In this document: one piece after another, positions 17,159 to 26,118 of the stretch
How the letters are laid out: the number at the start of each line of letters is the position of its first letter
How positions within the stretch are numbered: the stretch's first letter is position 1
Source: Pseudomonas sp. SL4(2022)
GTDB lineage: Bacteria; Pseudomonadota; Gammaproteobacteria; Pseudomonadales; Pseudomonadaceae
NCBI RefSeq assembly: GCF_026625725.1
Contig: NZ_CP113060.1
Location: forward strand, 744,001-808,000
Direction of reading: 5' to 3'
DNA: 64,000 bases
Program-made: the position numbers and the translations under genes
The notes under the pieces: model-generated
The model's database searches: none
What the model was told of the DNA's origin: nothing
The model's input: the letters and a program-made list of their open reading frames with translations, nothing else

Positions 17159-18496
17159 CTAGGGTTTTCTGCCGCCCTTGGCCGGCTTACCGCCAAAGCT
17201 GGGCACCTTGCGCACAGCCTTGACCGCCGGGGCGGCTGGCTCGTCGGCCTCCATCCAGCGCCCCAGGCTGCCGCCCTTGCCACCGCCAACGACTTTTGGC
17301 TTCTTCGGTTTCTTCGGTTTTTTCACCACCTGACCACCAGGCAGGGTCTGCGGCACGCGGTGGTCGGGGATAAAGTCGGGTTCGTCGATGCGTTGCAGCA
17401 CTTGTTGGGTCAGGGTTTCGATGGCCGAGAGCAGTTGCACTTCGTCGGCGCAGACCAGCGACACCGCCTGACCGGTAGTGCCAGCACGCCCGGTACGGCC
17501 GATGCGGTGCACATAGTCTTCGGCCACGATGGGCAGATCGAAGTTGACCACCAACGGCATGTCGTCGATGTCCAGCCCACGCGCCGCCACATCGGTGGCT
17601 ACCAGCACCTTGACCTCGCCGTCCTTGAAGCGCTGCAGGGCACGCTGACGGGTGGCCTGGGGTTTGTCGCCGTGGATCGAGTCGGCGCTGATGCCGTGGC
17701 GTTGCAGCTCGGCTTCCAGCTCATCAACACCCTTGCGGGTTTTCACAAACACCAGAGCCTGGCTCCAGCGCTTGCTCTGGTAGAGGTGCAGAAACAGCTC
17801 GCTCTTGCGTTTCTTGTCCACCGGGATCAGCCATTGCTTGACCGATTTGGCGGCGGCGTTGCGCGGGCTGACCTCAATGCTCAGCGGGTCGTTGAGCATC
17901 AGCGCGGCCATGGCGCGAATGGCGTCCGAGAAGGTCGCGGAGAACAGCAGGGTCTGGCGCTTTTTCGGCAACGCCACAAAAACATTTTCCAACTCACTGG
18001 CAAAGCCCAGGTCGAGCATGCGATCGGCTTCATCCAGCACCAGGGTTTGCACCTGATTGAACTTCACCGCGTTCTGCCGGTACAGATCAAGCAAGCGGCC
18101 GGGGGTGGCCACCAGCACATCCACGCCTTTGCGCAGCTTCATCATCTGCGGGTTGATGCTGACCCCGCCATACACCGCGTAGCTGCGCAGCGGCAAGTGC
18201 TGACCGTAGGTGAGAAAGCTCTGCAACACCTGCTCAGCCAGCTCACGGGTCGGCACCAGCACCAGCGCGCGCACCGAATTACTGGCCACCTGCGGCCCTT
18301 CCATCATCAGCCGTTGCAGCACCGGCAGGGCAAAACCGGCGGTCTTGCCGGTGCCGGTTTGCGCGGCGGCCATCAGATCACGGCCCTTGAGCACTGGCAC
18401 GATGGCCTGCGCCTGCACGGCGGTGGGGGTTTTGTAATCGAGGCTGTCGAGAGTACGCAGCAGAGGCTCGATCAGGCCGAGGGAGGCAAAGGTCAT
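17159..18496 (-). CDS. rhlE: DEAD-box ATP-dependent RNA helicase RhlE
   Basis: 445-residue RNA helicase. It carries a Q motif, Walker A AAQTGTGKT, PTRELAEQ, motif II DEADRMLDLGF, FSATF, and motif VI HRIGRTGRAG. These cover both RecA domains up to about residue 350. The remaining tail is rich in lysine, proline and glycine (KKPKKPKKPK...GGKPAKGGRKP), a flexible RNA-binding extension that varies among RhlE paralogues. It functions in RNA remodelling and decay. It lies downstream of zapE on the same strand, separated by a terminator. Confidence 0.9.
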   Translation of the reverse strand: MTFASLGLIEPLLRTLDSLDYKTPTAVQAQAIVPVLKGRDLMAAAQTGTGKTAGFALPVLQRLMMEGPQVASNSVRALVLVPTRELAEQVLQSFLTYGQHLPLRSYAVYGGVSINPQMMKLRKGVDVLVATPGRLLDLYRQNAVKFNQVQTLVLDEADRMLDLGFASELENVFVALPKKRQTLLFSATFSDAIRAMAALMLNDPLSIEVSPRNAAAKSVKQWLIPVDKKRKSELFLHLYQSKRWSQALVFVKTRKGVDELEAELQRHGISADSIHGDKPQATRQRALQRFKDGEVKVLVATDVAARGLDIDDMPLVVNFDLPIVAEDYVHRIGRTGRAGTTGQAVSLVCADEVQLLSAIETLTQQVLQRIDEPDFIPDHRVPQTLPGGQVVKKPKKPKKPKVVGGGKGGSLGRWMEADEPAAPAVKAVRKVPSFGGKPAKGGRKP

Positions 18497-18585
18497 AGGG
18501 CTAACCGCAGAAAAAAGTCGATGGCGCAGAGTTTATCCTGCCTGGGCGCAGACGGCCTGACTGTCTTCAGCCGGCCATCAACTAC

Positions 18586-18610
18586 AAAGCCCGGAATGAT
18601 CCGGGCTTTT
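18586..18610 (-). terminator. Rho-independent-like terminator after zapE
   Basis: On the minus strand, AAAAGCCCGG and CCGGGCTTT form a GC-rich hairpin with a short loop and a brief T run. It lies 25 bp past the zapE stop and before rhlE, so the two minus-strand genes look like separate transcripts. Confidence 0.6.
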
Positions 18611-18634
18611 AGGTACGAATGTACGCGTGTTGAG

Positions 18635-19729
18635 TTAAGGCTTGTGCGGCCGCGCGAGAAACTCGTGGGATTGCATTTCCAGCAGACGACTCAGCGTGCG
18701 CTGGAACTCGAAGGTAAGACGACCGCCAGTGTAGAGGTCTTTAAGCTCCACCTCGGCGGAGATGATCAGCTTAACGTTGCGGTCGTAGAACTCGTCCACC
18801 AGGTTGATAAAACGTCGGGCCATGTCGTCCTTGGCAGTACTCATCTGTTCGACGTTGGCCAGCAGCACCGCATGGAAGATTTTACCCAGTTCGATGTAGT
18901 CGTTCTGACTACGCGGGCCATCGCACAGTTCACGGAAGTCGAACCAGGCCACGTCATCACCGACCTTGCGCGCGACGATGGCACGGTTCTCGATCATCAA
19001 CGCCTCGTTTTCCTGCACCACGCAGTGCTCGGGCAACAGGCTGACAAAGCTCTTCTGCAGGCTTTCTTCGGCGGCGGCATCCAGCGGCCAATGGAACAAC
19101 TCGGCCTGTTCCAGGGCGCGCAGGCGGTAATCAATACCGCTGTCGACGTTGACGATCTCGGTGTGCTGCTTGAGCAGGGCAATCGCCGGCAGGAAGCGCG
19201 CGCGCTGCAGGCCGTCCTTGTACAAGCCATCGGGCACGATATTGGAGGTAGCAACCAGGCTGACGCCGTTCTTGAACAGCTCTTCCATCAGTGTGGCGAG
19301 GATCATGGCGTCGGTAATGTCACTGACAAAGAACTCGTCAAAGCAGATGACCTTGGCCTCGTCGGCAAAGCGCTTGGCGATGAGGGTCAGCGGGTTCTTT
19401 TCGCCCTTGAGGGTGCGCATTTCTTCATGCACACGCTTCATAAAGCGGTGGAAGTGCGTACGCATCTTGCGCTCGAAGGGCAGCGCATCGAAGAAGGTGT
19501 CGACCAGGTAGGTCTTGCCACGCCCGACGCCGCCCCAGAAATAAAGACCTTTGACCGGCCCCTGCGGCTTTTTGCCGAACAGCTTGCCAAATACGCCGGC
19601 GCTGCCCTTGTCGGCGGCGATCAGGTCGTCATACAGGCGCTGCAGATGACGCACCGCCGTTTCCTGCGCAGCGTCATGGAAGAAATCAGGGCGTTTAAGG
19701 TCAGCCTGGTAGCGTTCTAGGGGCGTCAT
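18635..19729 (-). CDS. zapE: Cell division ATPase ZapE (AFG1 family)
   Basis: 364-residue AFG1-type AAA ATPase associated with the division ring. The Walker A segment is LYFWGGVGRGKTYLVDTFF (about residue 73), followed by the family signature RTHFHRFMKRVH and Walker B ICFDEFFVSDITDAMIL. The sensor-like asparagine lies in SLVATSN. Length matches E. coli ZapE. In Pseudomonas it is next to trpS, as here. The ATG at 19729 is the first good start. Confidence 0.93.
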   Translation of the reverse strand: MTPLERYQADLKRPDFFHDAAQETAVRHLQRLYDDLIAADKGSAGVFGKLFGKKPQGPVKGLYFWGGVGRGKTYLVDTFFDALPFERKMRTHFHRFMKRVHEEMRTLKGEKNPLTLIAKRFADEAKVICFDEFFVSDITDAMILATLMEELFKNGVSLVATSNIVPDGLYKDGLQRARFLPAIALLKQHTEIVNVDSGIDYRLRALEQAELFHWPLDAAAEESLQKSFVSLLPEHCVVQENEALMIENRAIVARKVGDDVAWFDFRELCDGPRSQNDYIELGKIFHAVLLANVEQMSTAKDDMARRFINLVDEFYDRNVKLIISAEVELKDLYTGGRLTFEFQRTLSRLLEMQSHEFLARPHKP

Positions 19730-19754
19730 AAACTCGTTAGCCGGGCAAGTAAAA

Positions 19755-19784
19755 CGGGGGCGTCACTTTAGCGACGCCCCGGTG
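19755..19784 (-). terminator. Terminator between trpS and zapE
   Basis: GGGGCGTC pairs with GACGCCCC (8 bp). On the minus strand the stem is followed by CGTTTTA. It lies downstream of trpS and of the large inverted repeat, and just before zapE. Confidence 0.65.
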
Positions 19785-19797
19785 GATTGGCAATCGG

Positions 19798-19877
19798 GTA
19801 GGTTGGCGTTGAGCGCAGCGAAGCCCAACAAAAACGCAACGTTGGGCTTCGTCGCGCTGCTCCTCAACCCAACCTAC
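19798..19877. repeat. Large REP-like inverted repeat at the trpS 3' end
   Basis: An 80-bp sequence in which GTAGGTTGG...GCGCAGCGAAGCCCAAC is mirrored by GTTGGGCTTCG...CCAACCTAC, with a few mismatches and an A-rich centre. It ends four bases before the trpS stop codon. Similar GTAGG-TTGGGCTTCG palindromes occur between many genes of Pseudomonas and relatives. It may stabilise or end the trpS message. Confidence 0.75.
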
Positions 19878-19880
19878 ACC

Positions 19881-21227
19881 TTAATCCTGCGGTGCCAAGG
19901 TCTCACGCAGGCGCTGCATAGCCGCCTGACAGGCACTGCTGTCGGCGAATGCCAGGCTTTGCGCCACGCATTCATCGTCCAGCCAGACGCCAAAGCCGCC
20001 GTCCTGCTCGCGCACATCCAATGCTTCACCGGATTGCAGACGCTTGTTGACCATGCCTGCCGCCTTGCCATCGGCAAACGACTTGGACAGCAACAGTTGC
20101 TCGCCAGTGGCATCGAGCAGGCGGAAACGGAAGCTACCGTCGTCATCGCGGAAGCTGACAAAGCGTGCACTCTTGCCGGCTTTCTTCTTCTCGCCCGCCG
20201 TGTTGACGGCCTGGCTGCGGAACGAGCGCAGGCCCACGGCCTCACGCAGCTCGCCGAGAAACGGCGTGGCGATCTTGCGCGCCTTGGCGGCACCGGCCAG
20301 GAGGATGTCTTCCAGATCGGCCGGTTTGCTGATCAGCGCGTGATAACGCTCGCGGGCTTCGCCCAGCTCGGCTTCCAGCAGGTTGCACAACGCCTGTTTG
20401 GCTTCGCCCCAGGCCAGGCCACCTTCCAGCGCCGCGCGGAAATCCGCCTGCTGAGTCGGTGCAGCAAAGGCCTGATAGAGGGTGAACAGGTGCGAGCTGT
20501 CCGGGTCTTTCGGCTCGCCTGGCAGCTTGGAGTCGGTCACAATCCGCGCCACGGCATCCTTGAGCTGCTTGGCACTGCCAAACAACGGGATAGTGTTGTC
20601 GTAGCTTTTGCTCATCTTGCGGCCGTCGAGGCCGGGCAAGGTGGCCACGTCTTCCTCGATCACCGCTTCGGGCAGGGTGAACAGCTCTTTACCTTGACCG
20701 AACAAGTGGTTAAAGCGCTGGCCGATATCGCGGGCCATTTCCACGTGCTGAATCTGGTCACGACCGACCGGCACCTTGTGCGCGTTGAACATCAGAATGT
20801 CTGCGGCCATCAGCACCGGGTAGCTGAACAGGCCCATGGTGATGCCCGCATCCGGGTCTTCACCGGCTTCGACGTTCTTGTCCACCGAGGCCTTGTAGGC
20901 ATGGGCACGGTTGAGCAAGCCCTTGCCGGCCACACAGGTAAGCAACCAGCACAGCTCGGGAATCTCGGGGATATCCGACTGGCGGTAGAAGGTGGCTTTG
21001 TCGGTATCCAGCCCCAGCGCCAGCCAGGTGGCAGCGATTTCCAGACGGGAACGCTGGATGCGCGCTGGCTCATCGCACTTGATCAACGCGTGGTAGTCGG
21101 CCAGAAAGTAGAACGAATCCGCATCGGCGGCGCGGCTGGCGACGATGGCCGGGCGAATCGCACCCGCGTAGTTGCCCAGGTGCGGCGTGCCGGTGGTGGT
21201 GATGCCGGTAAGGATACGAGTGGTCAT
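19881..21227 (-). CDS. trpS: Tryptophanyl-tRNA synthetase
   Basis: Charges tRNA-Trp. The 448 residues are longer than the compact form of about 335. The class I HIGH-type motif is [11 protein letters not shown] and the KMSKS loop is [10 protein letters not shown]. The extra C-terminal domain (about residues 330-448) is a known feature of Pseudomonas TrpS and some relatives. The start at 21227 is supported by the conserved [19 protein letters not shown] opening. It is probably co-transcribed with the hydrolase gene 28 bp upstream, and ends against a large palindrome. Confidence 0.95.
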   Translation of the reverse strand: MTTRILTGITTTGTPHLGNYAGAIRPAIVASRAADADSFYFLADYHALIKCDEPARIQRSRLEIAATWLALGLDTDKATFYRQSDIPEIPELCWLLTCVAGKGLLNRAHAYKASVDKNVEAGEDPDAGITMGLFSYPVLMAADILMFNAHKVPVGRDQIQHVEMARDIGQRFNHLFGQGKELFTLPEAVIEEDVATLPGLDGRKMSKSYDNTIPLFGSAKQLKDAVARIVTDSKLPGEPKDPDSSHLFTLYQAFAAPTQQADFRAALEGGLAWGEAKQALCNLLEAELGEARERYHALISKPADLEDILLAGAAKARKIATPFLGELREAVGLRSFRSQAVNTAGEKKKAGKSARFVSFRDDDGSFRFRLLDATGEQLLLSKSFADGKAAGMVNKRLQSGEALDVREQDGGFGVWLDDECVAQSLAFADSSACQAAMQRLRETLAPQD

Positions 21228-21255
21228 AACGTTCGCTTATTGAGGCTCAATCAGT

Positions 21256-21885
21256 TCAGAGACGCGGCAGTAGCAAATCCTTCAGGTCGGTCAGCTTGCC
21301 GTGAAAAAAGTGGCCGCATTCTGCCACTTTCAGCAGCTCATGGGCACGCCCGAGTGCTGCCGACCACTGGTAAACCACCTGCGGGTCGATCACTTCGTCG
21401 TCTTCGGGCTGGATCAGGACCAGCGGACAATGACTGGCCGGTGGCGTGTCATCCATCAGACGATGCACCGCCGGGGCCACCATAAACAGTTTTTCGAGCG
21501 TTAACCCCTGGGCCTCAAGGCGCGCTCCGAGCGCGGCGGCAACAAAACCACCAAAGGAAAAGCCCAGCAGGGTCATTGGCAATTCAGGGTGCTGCGCACG
21601 CAGCCAGTTCGCCACGGCCTCGGCATCGTCCACCTCACCGCTGGCCATGTCATGGCTGCCGGCGCTGGCACCGACACCACGGTAATTGAAACGCAACGTG
21701 GCCAGACCACAGTCACGGGCCGTGCGTTGCAGGGTGGAGACCACTTTATTAAGCATGGTGCCGCCCTGCACCGGGTTAGGGTGGCAGATCAGCGCCACGC
21801 CACGGGCGTCGGGGGTGTCCAGCCAGAGGGCCTCAAGTAGGCCGCAGGGGCCGGCAATCGTGATGGGGGTTTCGCGGGTGAGCAA
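21256..21885 (-). CDS. Alpha/beta hydrolase (dienelactone-hydrolase-like)
   Basis: 209-residue alpha/beta hydrolase. The sequence holds CHPNPVQGGTMLNKVV, FNYRGVGASAG and the nucleophile elbow GFSFGG (Ser). An aspartate lies in PEDDEVID and the catalytic His in ECGHFFHG. The family is usually called 'alpha/beta fold hydrolase' or lysophospholipase-like, with unknown substrate. No ATG or GTG fits. The TTG at 21885 is preceded at seven bases by GGAG, so a TTG start is likely. It lies just upstream of trpS on the same strand, as known in Pseudomonas. Confidence 0.85.
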   Translation of the reverse strand: MLTRETPITIAGPCGLLEALWLDTPDARGVALICHPNPVQGGTMLNKVVSTLQRTARDCGLATLRFNYRGVGASAGSHDMASGEVDDAEAVANWLRAQHPELPMTLLGFSFGGFVAAALGARLEAQGLTLEKLFMVAPAVHRLMDDTPPASHCPLVLIQPEDDEVIDPQVVYQWSAALGRAHELLKVAECGHFFHGKLTDLKDLLLPRL

Positions 21886-22036
21886 CAGGGAACTCCGTGA
21901 CCTCGCAGTGGGTCGACTCGTCTAGCTGACAGCCTGCGCCGCAGAACCGCCGTAATCGTTTCGGCATTGCATTGCGGTATACAGCGCAGGTTCGAGCCGT
22001 TAACGTAAAGCAAAGCCGTTTAGAGAGGAAGGACTC

Positions 22037-22474
22037 GTGGAACAGACGCTTACCGCCTGGTTGCTACCCGCCATTACCCTGGTCGCAGGCATTGCCATTG
22101 GCTTCCTGATTGCTCGCCTGGCACCCAATGCAGCGCCCAGCCGCACCCAGCGCCAACTGGATGAAATGCAGGAGCGCTTCGACGCTTACCAAAGTGAAGT
22201 GGTCAGCCACTTCAACACCACCGCCAGCATGGTGAAGAAGCTCACCCAGAGCTATCAGGACGTGCAGGAGCACCTGTCCGAGGGAGCCAACCGCCTGGCC
22301 CTCGACGAGCTGACTCGCCAACGCCTGCTGGCCACCCTGCACGCTGATGACAGCAGCGAAAAACGCGAACGCCTGACGCCGCCAAAAAACAATGAAATGC
22401 CCAAGGATTACGCGCCGAAAAGCGCCGATGTGCCAGGCATGCTCGATGAAAGCTACGGTTTGAAGAGCAAGTAA
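22037..22474 (+). CDS. zapG: ZapG/YhcB (DUF1043) inner-membrane division protein
   Basis: 145-residue protein with one N-terminal membrane helix (LLPAITLVAGIAIGFLIARL, residues 9-28). A coiled-coil follows (about 38-90) with the family stretch FDAYQSEVVSHFNTTA. The C-terminal tail is PKDYAPKSADVPGMLDESYGLK. The family takes part in cell envelope growth and division. The start is GTG with GAGGAAGG upstream. A decayed copy of the last ~85 bases lies about 130 bp downstream. Confidence 0.9.
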   Translation: MEQTLTAWLLPAITLVAGIAIGFLIARLAPNAAPSRTQRQLDEMQERFDAYQSEVVSHFNTTASMVKKLTQSYQDVQEHLSEGANRLALDELTRQRLLATLHADDSSEKRERLTPPKNNEMPKDYAPKSADVPGMLDESYGLKSK

Positions 22475-22600
22475 TAGCCGCGGCCTCAACCGCTTCGGCT
22501 GACAAACAGGCAATAAACTAGGCGGGGCTTTTTATTGTTGAATGCGTTCGCTTATAGCCTACTGTCCGCACTCAACAAGCAACGACGGCCCCAGCGCCCC

Positions 22601-22685
22601 GACCAAAAATGAAATGCCCAAGGATTACCACCCAAAGCCGAAGATGCACCGGGCACCTTAGATGCAAACTTCGGCTTGAGGGGCA
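22601..22685 (+). pseudogene. Degenerate copy of the zapG 3' end
   Basis: After a 19-base exact match to zapG (22610-22628 equals 22393-22411), the sequence goes on with diverged but recognisable codons. After a one-base frame change it reads PKAEDAPGTLDANFGLRGR, against PKSADVPGMLDESYGLKSK in zapG. There is no start codon or N-terminal part. Because the match is also at amino-acid level with many synonymous changes, it looks like the relic of a diverged zapG homologue or an old partial duplication rather than a recent repeat. Confidence 0.7.
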
Positions 22686-22754
22686 GAACCCCTGAAGCGC
22701 GGAACCTCAGCCATAAATAATTGCCCACCCAGACTAAGTGAAAGCGCAGTCTGG

Positions 22755-22806
22755 CCCAGTTAAAAGCAAATGCCCCGAAAAAACGAGGCATTGGTTTTTA
22801 ACTGGG
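22755..22806. repeat. 52-bp palindrome A
   Basis: The outer arms CCCAGTTAAAA and TTTTTAACTGGG, and the inner AATGCC...GGCATT with a short A-rich loop, form a long hairpin with a few mismatches. Its left half matches the left half of palindrome B at 24118-24169 in 22 of 24 positions, and both are exactly 52 bp. It resembles REP-type or terminator palindromes. Confidence 0.8.
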
Positions 22807-23034
22807 ATTGAACAGAATTATGAGAACAGGGTGGATACCGAAACACAGCTACAACCCATACAAAACGCCAGCGAATGCCAAATCAGTTGCCGGAGAAACC
22901 TAAGCCAGTGCCCGGATCTGGTTGAGCACAACAAGCATCTGTATTTGCTGCCTACAAAGCTCTGCTTTTTTTGCCACTCGTTCCTTACAGCCGCTGCTTA
23001 AACAGCCCTTATTTATACTTCCGGCATATTTTTT

Positions 23035-23541
23035 TTATTCAAACAATAGAACCCAATTCCCAACATAATGTCTTAACGGTTTACCCACACCTACTACATG
23101 AGCATCAAATTTAAATTCGCCTACGGATGTAGGATTCTTTACATTAGAAATCTTAATTTCTACATTAGAACTCGCAGGAATTTTGCTACCGAGAGTAATC
23201 TGCATACCAGCCCTGCCTTCAACAGGAGTAACTGCTTCCAGAGGAACCGGCTTGCCTTGAACATTAACGCTCACTGAACCAAGATCAAAAACACCATCAT
23301 AGCGGCCATCGGCACTTGTGATTTTAATCACTGACAAAGTTTCACCCTTTAAATTCTTTAAATTTTCGGAAGAAATATTAAGGGTATAACTATCAACCTG
23401 CCCAACACCACCACCATCGATACTATAACCTAACCGATCTAACCCACCAAAACTAATTATGCCCTCATTAGATGCGGCCTGAGTGATTATAGCGAACCCT
23501 GCCAGTACGATACTTGCTAATGCAAAGGGAACTAATCTCAT
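23035..23541 (-). CDS. Secreted protein of unknown function, DUF2808-like
   Basis: 168-residue exported protein. A signal peptide (MRLVPFALASIVLAGFAIITQAASN) is followed by a beta-rich domain without cysteines. The end (SSNVEIKISNVKNPTSVGEFKFDAHVVGVGKPLRHYVGNW) resembles the NP..GGxYxFxVxAxPxG..xxxYxGxG pattern I associate with DUF2808, a family mostly seen in cyanobacteria. This likeness is by eye and uncertain. The ATG follows GAGGGTAAAGATA. It is strongly AT-rich compared with its neighbours and sits between two related palindromes, suggesting acquisition by transfer. Function is unknown. Confidence 0.72.
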   Translation of the reverse strand: MRLVPFALASIVLAGFAIITQAASNEGIISFGGLDRLGYSIDGGGVGQVDSYTLNISSENLKNLKGETLSVIKITSADGRYDGVFDLGSVSVNVQGKPVPLEAVTPVEGRAGMQITLGSKIPASSNVEIKISNVKNPTSVGEFKFDAHVVGVGKPLRHYVGNWVLLFE

Positions 23542-23751
23542 TATCTTTACCCTCGTAATTAAAAAATTAACAGGCCTGAAGAACCCAACTCTTCTTCACG
23601 TCATTATTCATTGATTGCAAAGCAAAAAATCATGAACCGAAATTCTCGCCTGCAAATTAACTGTAGATCACGAAAGAGACGATGCAAACCAATTTAACGC
23701 CACCTCAGGGTTAATTAACCTGAATTCACAACTTTTCACCGGCACCGACGC

Positions 23752-23781
23752 AAAGAACCACGGAAAGAACCACGGAAAGAA
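23752..23781. repeat. 12-bp direct tandem repeat
   Basis: AAAGAACCACGG occurs twice in a row (23752-23763, 23764-23775), followed by a partial third unit AAAGAA. No function is evident. Confidence 0.75.
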
Positions 23782-24117
23782 TAGCTCGACTGCAAGGCGG
23801 CGCACCCTAATCATCAGTACAGTACATTGAAAACCCACTGCACTAAGGCTTAGCGCCGAAAAGCCTCACGCCATGCCCATGAGGCGGCATTGAGCACATG
23901 GAGCAGTGCATAAAAACCAACCCTGAAATGATGATCTATTGTCGAACATACGCTCAGTAACTTGAACTAATGGACTTTTGGCAACGCAAGGGTTTTGCTG
24001 CGTCAACTTAAAGCCCTCAAGCGCAAATAGCCTTTGCGACACAGCCGCACAACCTGAAGAGAGTAATAAACATGCTGGCAGCTGGAATTGACGGGGTGGG
24101 AAACCCTTTTTTCAACA

Positions 24118-24169
24118 CCCCGTTAAAAGCAAATACCCCGACAAGTCGGGGTATTTGCTTTTAACGGGG
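24118..24169. repeat. 52-bp perfect palindrome B, probable cysDNC terminator
   Basis: The arms CCCCGTTAAAAGCAAATACC and GGTATTTGCTTTTAACGGGG form a near-perfect stem with a tiny loop (GACAAGTC region). It lies 49 bp past the cysNC stop, so on the minus strand it can act as a terminator. An overlapping alternative stem (ACGGGGTG 24091-24098 with CACCCCGT 24116-24123) competes with its left arm. The following GGGGACAGGCTG is like sequences next to RAYT-associated REP elements. It is related to palindrome A at 22755. Confidence 0.82.
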
Positions 24170-24218
24170 ACAGGCTGCGATTTCACAAAATCTGCCCAGA
24201 TTTTTTAAGGGCGGCCGA

Positions 24219-26117
24219 TCAGATAGCACCTTTACTGCGTAACAGTTCAAGCACCAGTTTGACGCCGTCATCCACCGACGTGGATTGGGTATCAACCACT
24301 AGGTCAGCGCCCTGCGGGATGTCGTACGGGAAGGACTCGCCTGGGATGTTGTCACCACCCGCCGCGTACAAGCCCTGCGGATCACGCTCAGCACAGACCT
24401 GCGGAGACGCCTGCACATAGACAGTGATCAGGCGCTCGGCACCGATCAGCACCTTGGCCTGCTCGCGGCCTTCGGCATCCGGAGCAACGAAGGCGGCCAG
24501 AGTCAGCAAACCGGCTTCGTTGAACTGACGCGCCACATGAGCGGCGCGTCGCCAGTTTTCGGTGCGCCCGGCGCGATCTTGCGGCAGACCTTTGTTCAGG
24601 TCATGGCGCAGGTTCTGGCCATCGAGCACATAAACCGCACGGCCCATGTCGAACAGCTTGCGCTCCACGGCGTAGGCCAGGGTGCTCTTGCCCGCGCCGG
24701 ACAGGCCGCTGAACAGCACGGTGGCCGGTCGCTGGCCGAAGCGCGTGGCACGCTCTTCGGTGGACACATGGGCCAGCTTGCCGTGATGGCCACCCGCACC
24801 TGCTTCAACAGGTTCGGCGATAATCATGCCGGCACCCACGGTGCCGTTGGTCAGGCGGTCAATGACGATAAACGAGCCGGTGGTGCGGTTGTGCGCGTAG
24901 CCATCCAGTGCAATCGGCGCGTCAAGGGCGATGCGTACCTGGCCGATTTCATTGAGTTGCAGGCTGCTCGCCGCGCCCTCTTCAAGGGTGTTCACATCCA
25001 CCCGATGGGTGATGCTGGCAATCGAACCCGGCACATAGCTGGTGGCGCGTTTGATGTCGTATTTCTTGCCCGGCAGCATCGGCTCTTCAGCCATCCACAC
25101 CAGCATGGCGTCGAAACTGTCGACCACCTGCGGGCGGCTGTCGGCATGCACCAGCATGTCGCCGCGCGAGACGTCAATTTCGTCTTCCAGGGTGATGGTG
25201 ATCGCCTGGCCCGGACCGGCCTGCTCCAGTTCACCTTCAAAGGTGACGATGGATTTGACCTTGCTGCCCTTGCCCGACGGAAGCGCAATGATTTCGTCAC
25301 CCTTGCGCACGATGCCGCTGGCCAGGGTGCCGGCGAAGCCACGGAAGTTCAGGTTCGGACGGTTGACGTACTGCACCGGGAAACGCAGGTCAGTGAAGTT
25401 ACGGTCACCGGCCACCTCCACGGTTTCCAGAATTTCCATCAGCGACTGGCCGTCATACCAAGGCGACTGCTCGCTCTTGTTCACCACGTTATCGCCTTTG
25501 AGCGCCGACATCGGCACGAAATGCAGCGATGTGGGTTTGAGCGCAATACCTTCGGCGAACTTCAGGTAGTCGGCCTTGATCTGCTCGAAAACGCCTTGAT
25601 CGAAGCCCTTGAGGTCCATCTTGTTGATGGCCACAACGATGTGCTTGATGCCCAGCAGGCTGGCGATAAAACTGTGGCGCTTGGTCTGGGTCTGCACACC
25701 GTAACGGGCGTCGATCAGGATGATCGCCAGGTCGCAGGTGGAGGCGCCAGTGGCCATGTTGCGGGTGTACTGCTCATGGCCGGGGGTGTCGGCAATGATG
25801 AATTTGCGCTTGGCGGTGCTGAAATAGCGGTACGCCACATCGATAGTGATGCCTTGCTCACGCTCGGCCTGCAGGCCGTCGACCAACAACGCCAGGTCGA
25901 TGTCGTCACCGGTGGTGCCGACTTTTTTCGAGTCTTTGCTGATGGCTTCCAGATGGTCTTCGTAGATCATCTTGGAGTCGTGCAGCAGGCGCCCGATCAG
26001 GGTGCTCTTGCCGTCATCGACGTTGCCGCAGGTGAGGAAGCGCAGCAGTTCTTTACGCTCGTGCTGGGCCAGGTAAGCGAGGATGTCTTCGCTGATCAGA
26101 TCGGATTGGTGCGACAT
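24219..26117 (-). CDS. cysNC: Bifunctional sulfate adenylyltransferase subunit 1 / APS kinase (CysNC)
   Basis: Sulfate activation: the CysN part is the GTPase subunit of ATP sulfurylase, and the CysC part phosphorylates APS to PAPS. The ATG at 26117 ([12 protein letters not shown]) gives 632 residues; the frame extends further but into cysD. CysN has GTPase G1 [27 protein letters not shown] and NKMD. The C-terminal kinase starts with the P-loop GLSGAGKST (about residue 470) and [14 protein letters not shown]. The fused form is normal in Pseudomonas. It begins one base after the cysD stop, so the two are translationally coupled. Confidence 0.96.
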   Translation of the reverse strand: MSHQSDLISEDILAYLAQHERKELLRFLTCGNVDDGKSTLIGRLLHDSKMIYEDHLEAISKDSKKVGTTGDDIDLALLVDGLQAEREQGITIDVAYRYFSTAKRKFIIADTPGHEQYTRNMATGASTCDLAIILIDARYGVQTQTKRHSFIASLLGIKHIVVAINKMDLKGFDQGVFEQIKADYLKFAEGIALKPTSLHFVPMSALKGDNVVNKSEQSPWYDGQSLMEILETVEVAGDRNFTDLRFPVQYVNRPNLNFRGFAGTLASGIVRKGDEIIALPSGKGSKVKSIVTFEGELEQAGPGQAITITLEDEIDVSRGDMLVHADSRPQVVDSFDAMLVWMAEEPMLPGKKYDIKRATSYVPGSIASITHRVDVNTLEEGAASSLQLNEIGQVRIALDAPIALDGYAHNRTTGSFIVIDRLTNGTVGAGMIIAEPVEAGAGGHHGKLAHVSTEERATRFGQRPATVLFSGLSGAGKSTLAYAVERKLFDMGRAVYVLDGQNLRHDLNKGLPQDRAGRTENWRRAAHVARQFNEAGLLTLAAFVAPDAEGREQAKVLIGAERLITVYVQASPQVCAERDPQGLYAAGGDNIPGESFPYDIPQGADLVVDTQSTSVDDGVKLVLELLRSKGAI

Positions 26118-26118
26118 A

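Larger units (their letters stand above)
22475..23034. other. 560-bp intergenic stretch between zapG and the secreted-protein gene
   Basis: This stretch holds the zapG relic and a 52-bp palindrome, described separately. The rest is AT-rich, with no convincing ribosome site or coding frame. A plus-strand open frame of 87 codons over 22738-23001 runs straight through the palindrome and has no recognisable features. Confidence 0.6.
23542..24218. other. 677-bp intergenic region between the secreted-protein gene and cysNC
   Basis: It contains a 12-bp direct repeat, a GGTTAATTAACC palindrome (23709-23720) that may be part of the promoter of the secreted-protein gene, and the palindrome pair near 24091-24169. 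I see no coding frame with a plausible start and no tRNA-like structure. Confidence 0.6.

Noticed and set aside
17150..19720. 856-codon open frame on the plus strand
   Set aside because: It lies wholly opposite rhlE and zapE, whose protein motifs are unmistakable. It is a high-GC shadow frame without recognisable domains or a ribosome site, and it crosses the terminator between them.
19782..21485. 567-codon plus-strand open frame
   Set aside because: Antisense to trpS and reads through the REP-like palindrome. No coding evidence.
22738..23001. 87-codon plus-strand frame in the zapG-cysNC gap
   Set aside because: It starts at a GTG without ribosome site and includes palindrome A. Composition and product show no sign of a gene.
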